Below are positions 18,601 to 18,904 of a stretch of 18,904 nucleotides of DNA, piece after piece. Numbering within the stretch: the first letter of the stretch is position 1; each line of letters starts with the position of its first letter. The notes below the pieces were generated by a model. That model did no database searches and was not told where the DNA came from. It was given only the letters and a program-made list of their open reading frames with translations. The translations under genes were made by a program, and so were the position numbers. The stretch comes from Gonium pectorale (lineage: Eukaryota > Chlorophyta > Chlorophyceae > Chlamydomonadales > Volvocaceae). The stretch is from assembly GCA_001584585.1 (NCBI GenBank), contig LSYV01000012.1:1742139-1761042 (forward strand). The letters run 5' to 3'.

Positions 18601-18904
18601 GGAAGATGATTCGCAATTTGCCATACCGTGCTTGCCGTACAAGGGCGTGTCCACACACGACCAATGTATTTTCACCCAAAACATAAAGCTCCCGCTCGGT
18701 TGCGTACGTTTCGCACACCTGGTCACCGTCCACGAACGGACGCCCCGCCGAAAGATTATAGCACAAAACATGCCGCCCATAACCAGGGGTTCTCGGCCCC
18801 ACCAACCCGACGCCACCCCACCACACCCATGCACGTCGACATTTCATGAGTGAGCCCTAGGCCCCAAGACTGTTCCTATAGGGTGCGCGTGTGCTACTGT
18901 ATAG
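18601..18904. other. No recognised gene
   Basis: The end of the window holds short overlapping frames on both strands, including a minus-strand frame of 139 codons from an ATG at 18847. It runs back into the LINE remnant and shows no domain I recognise. I treat it as a chance frame. Confidence 0.4.

Noticed and set aside
18428..18847. A 139-codon minus-strand ORF at the window end
   Set aside because: It overlaps the LINE remnant antisense and shows no recognisable domain or coding bias.
1..18904. CRISPR array, bacterial operon or integrated phage
   Set aside because: No regularly spaced long direct repeats are present, and the two solid genes have spliceosomal introns and plant/algal protein families.

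Overview
The window looks like nuclear DNA of a volvocine (Chlamydomonas/Volvox-type) green alga. The genes are split by many short introns (155 to 431 bases). The exons are richer in GC and strongly GC-ending, while the spacers are closer to balanced. Splice sites are of the GTGAGT/GTGCG...GCAG type. One gene encodes an octatricopeptide-repeat (OPR) protein, a family greatly expanded in these algae. The UGUAA polyadenylation word of this group also appears in plausible places. I see no prokaryotic operon, ribosome binding site, tRNA, rRNA or CRISPR.

Layout. Bases 1-2,280 hold a small minisatellite and a hairpin with phased repeats, but no recognisable gene. Bases 2,280-2,800 hold a dense group of palindromes built on GTGCCC/GGGCAC. 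Bases 2,800-4,558 have no recognised gene; they hold a 357-codon plus-strand ORF of unknown meaning and should contain the 3' UTR of the next gene. Bases 4,559-8,945 (minus strand) are a complete CCD1-like carotenoid cleavage dioxygenase. I reconstructed it as 12 exons encoding 529 residues, with all four iron-binding histidines. Bases 8,946-11,441 are a spacer that should hold the dioxygenase promoter and the 3' UTR of the next gene. Bases 11,442-16,144 (minus strand) carry seven exons of a Tbc2-like OPR protein with about eleven or twelve repeats; its first exon or exons were not found. Bases 16,145-17,350 have no recognised gene. Bases about 17,400-18,600 (plus strand) are a frameshifted 3' remnant of a LINE-type retrotransposon, recognised by a KEVFWRL...CxxC...HHFWxCP region. 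Nothing is recognised after that.

The two intact genes lie head to tail on the minus strand. The dioxygenase would cleave carotenoids outside the chloroplast stroma, as CCD1 enzymes do. The OPR protein would bind a specific organelle RNA. Nothing shows a direct functional link between them. I found no clearly new multi-gene system. The points most worth checking are the phase-0 exon structure of the OPR gene, its missing 5' end, the palindrome cluster, and the orphan ORFs at 3,138-4,211 and 9,993-10,199.
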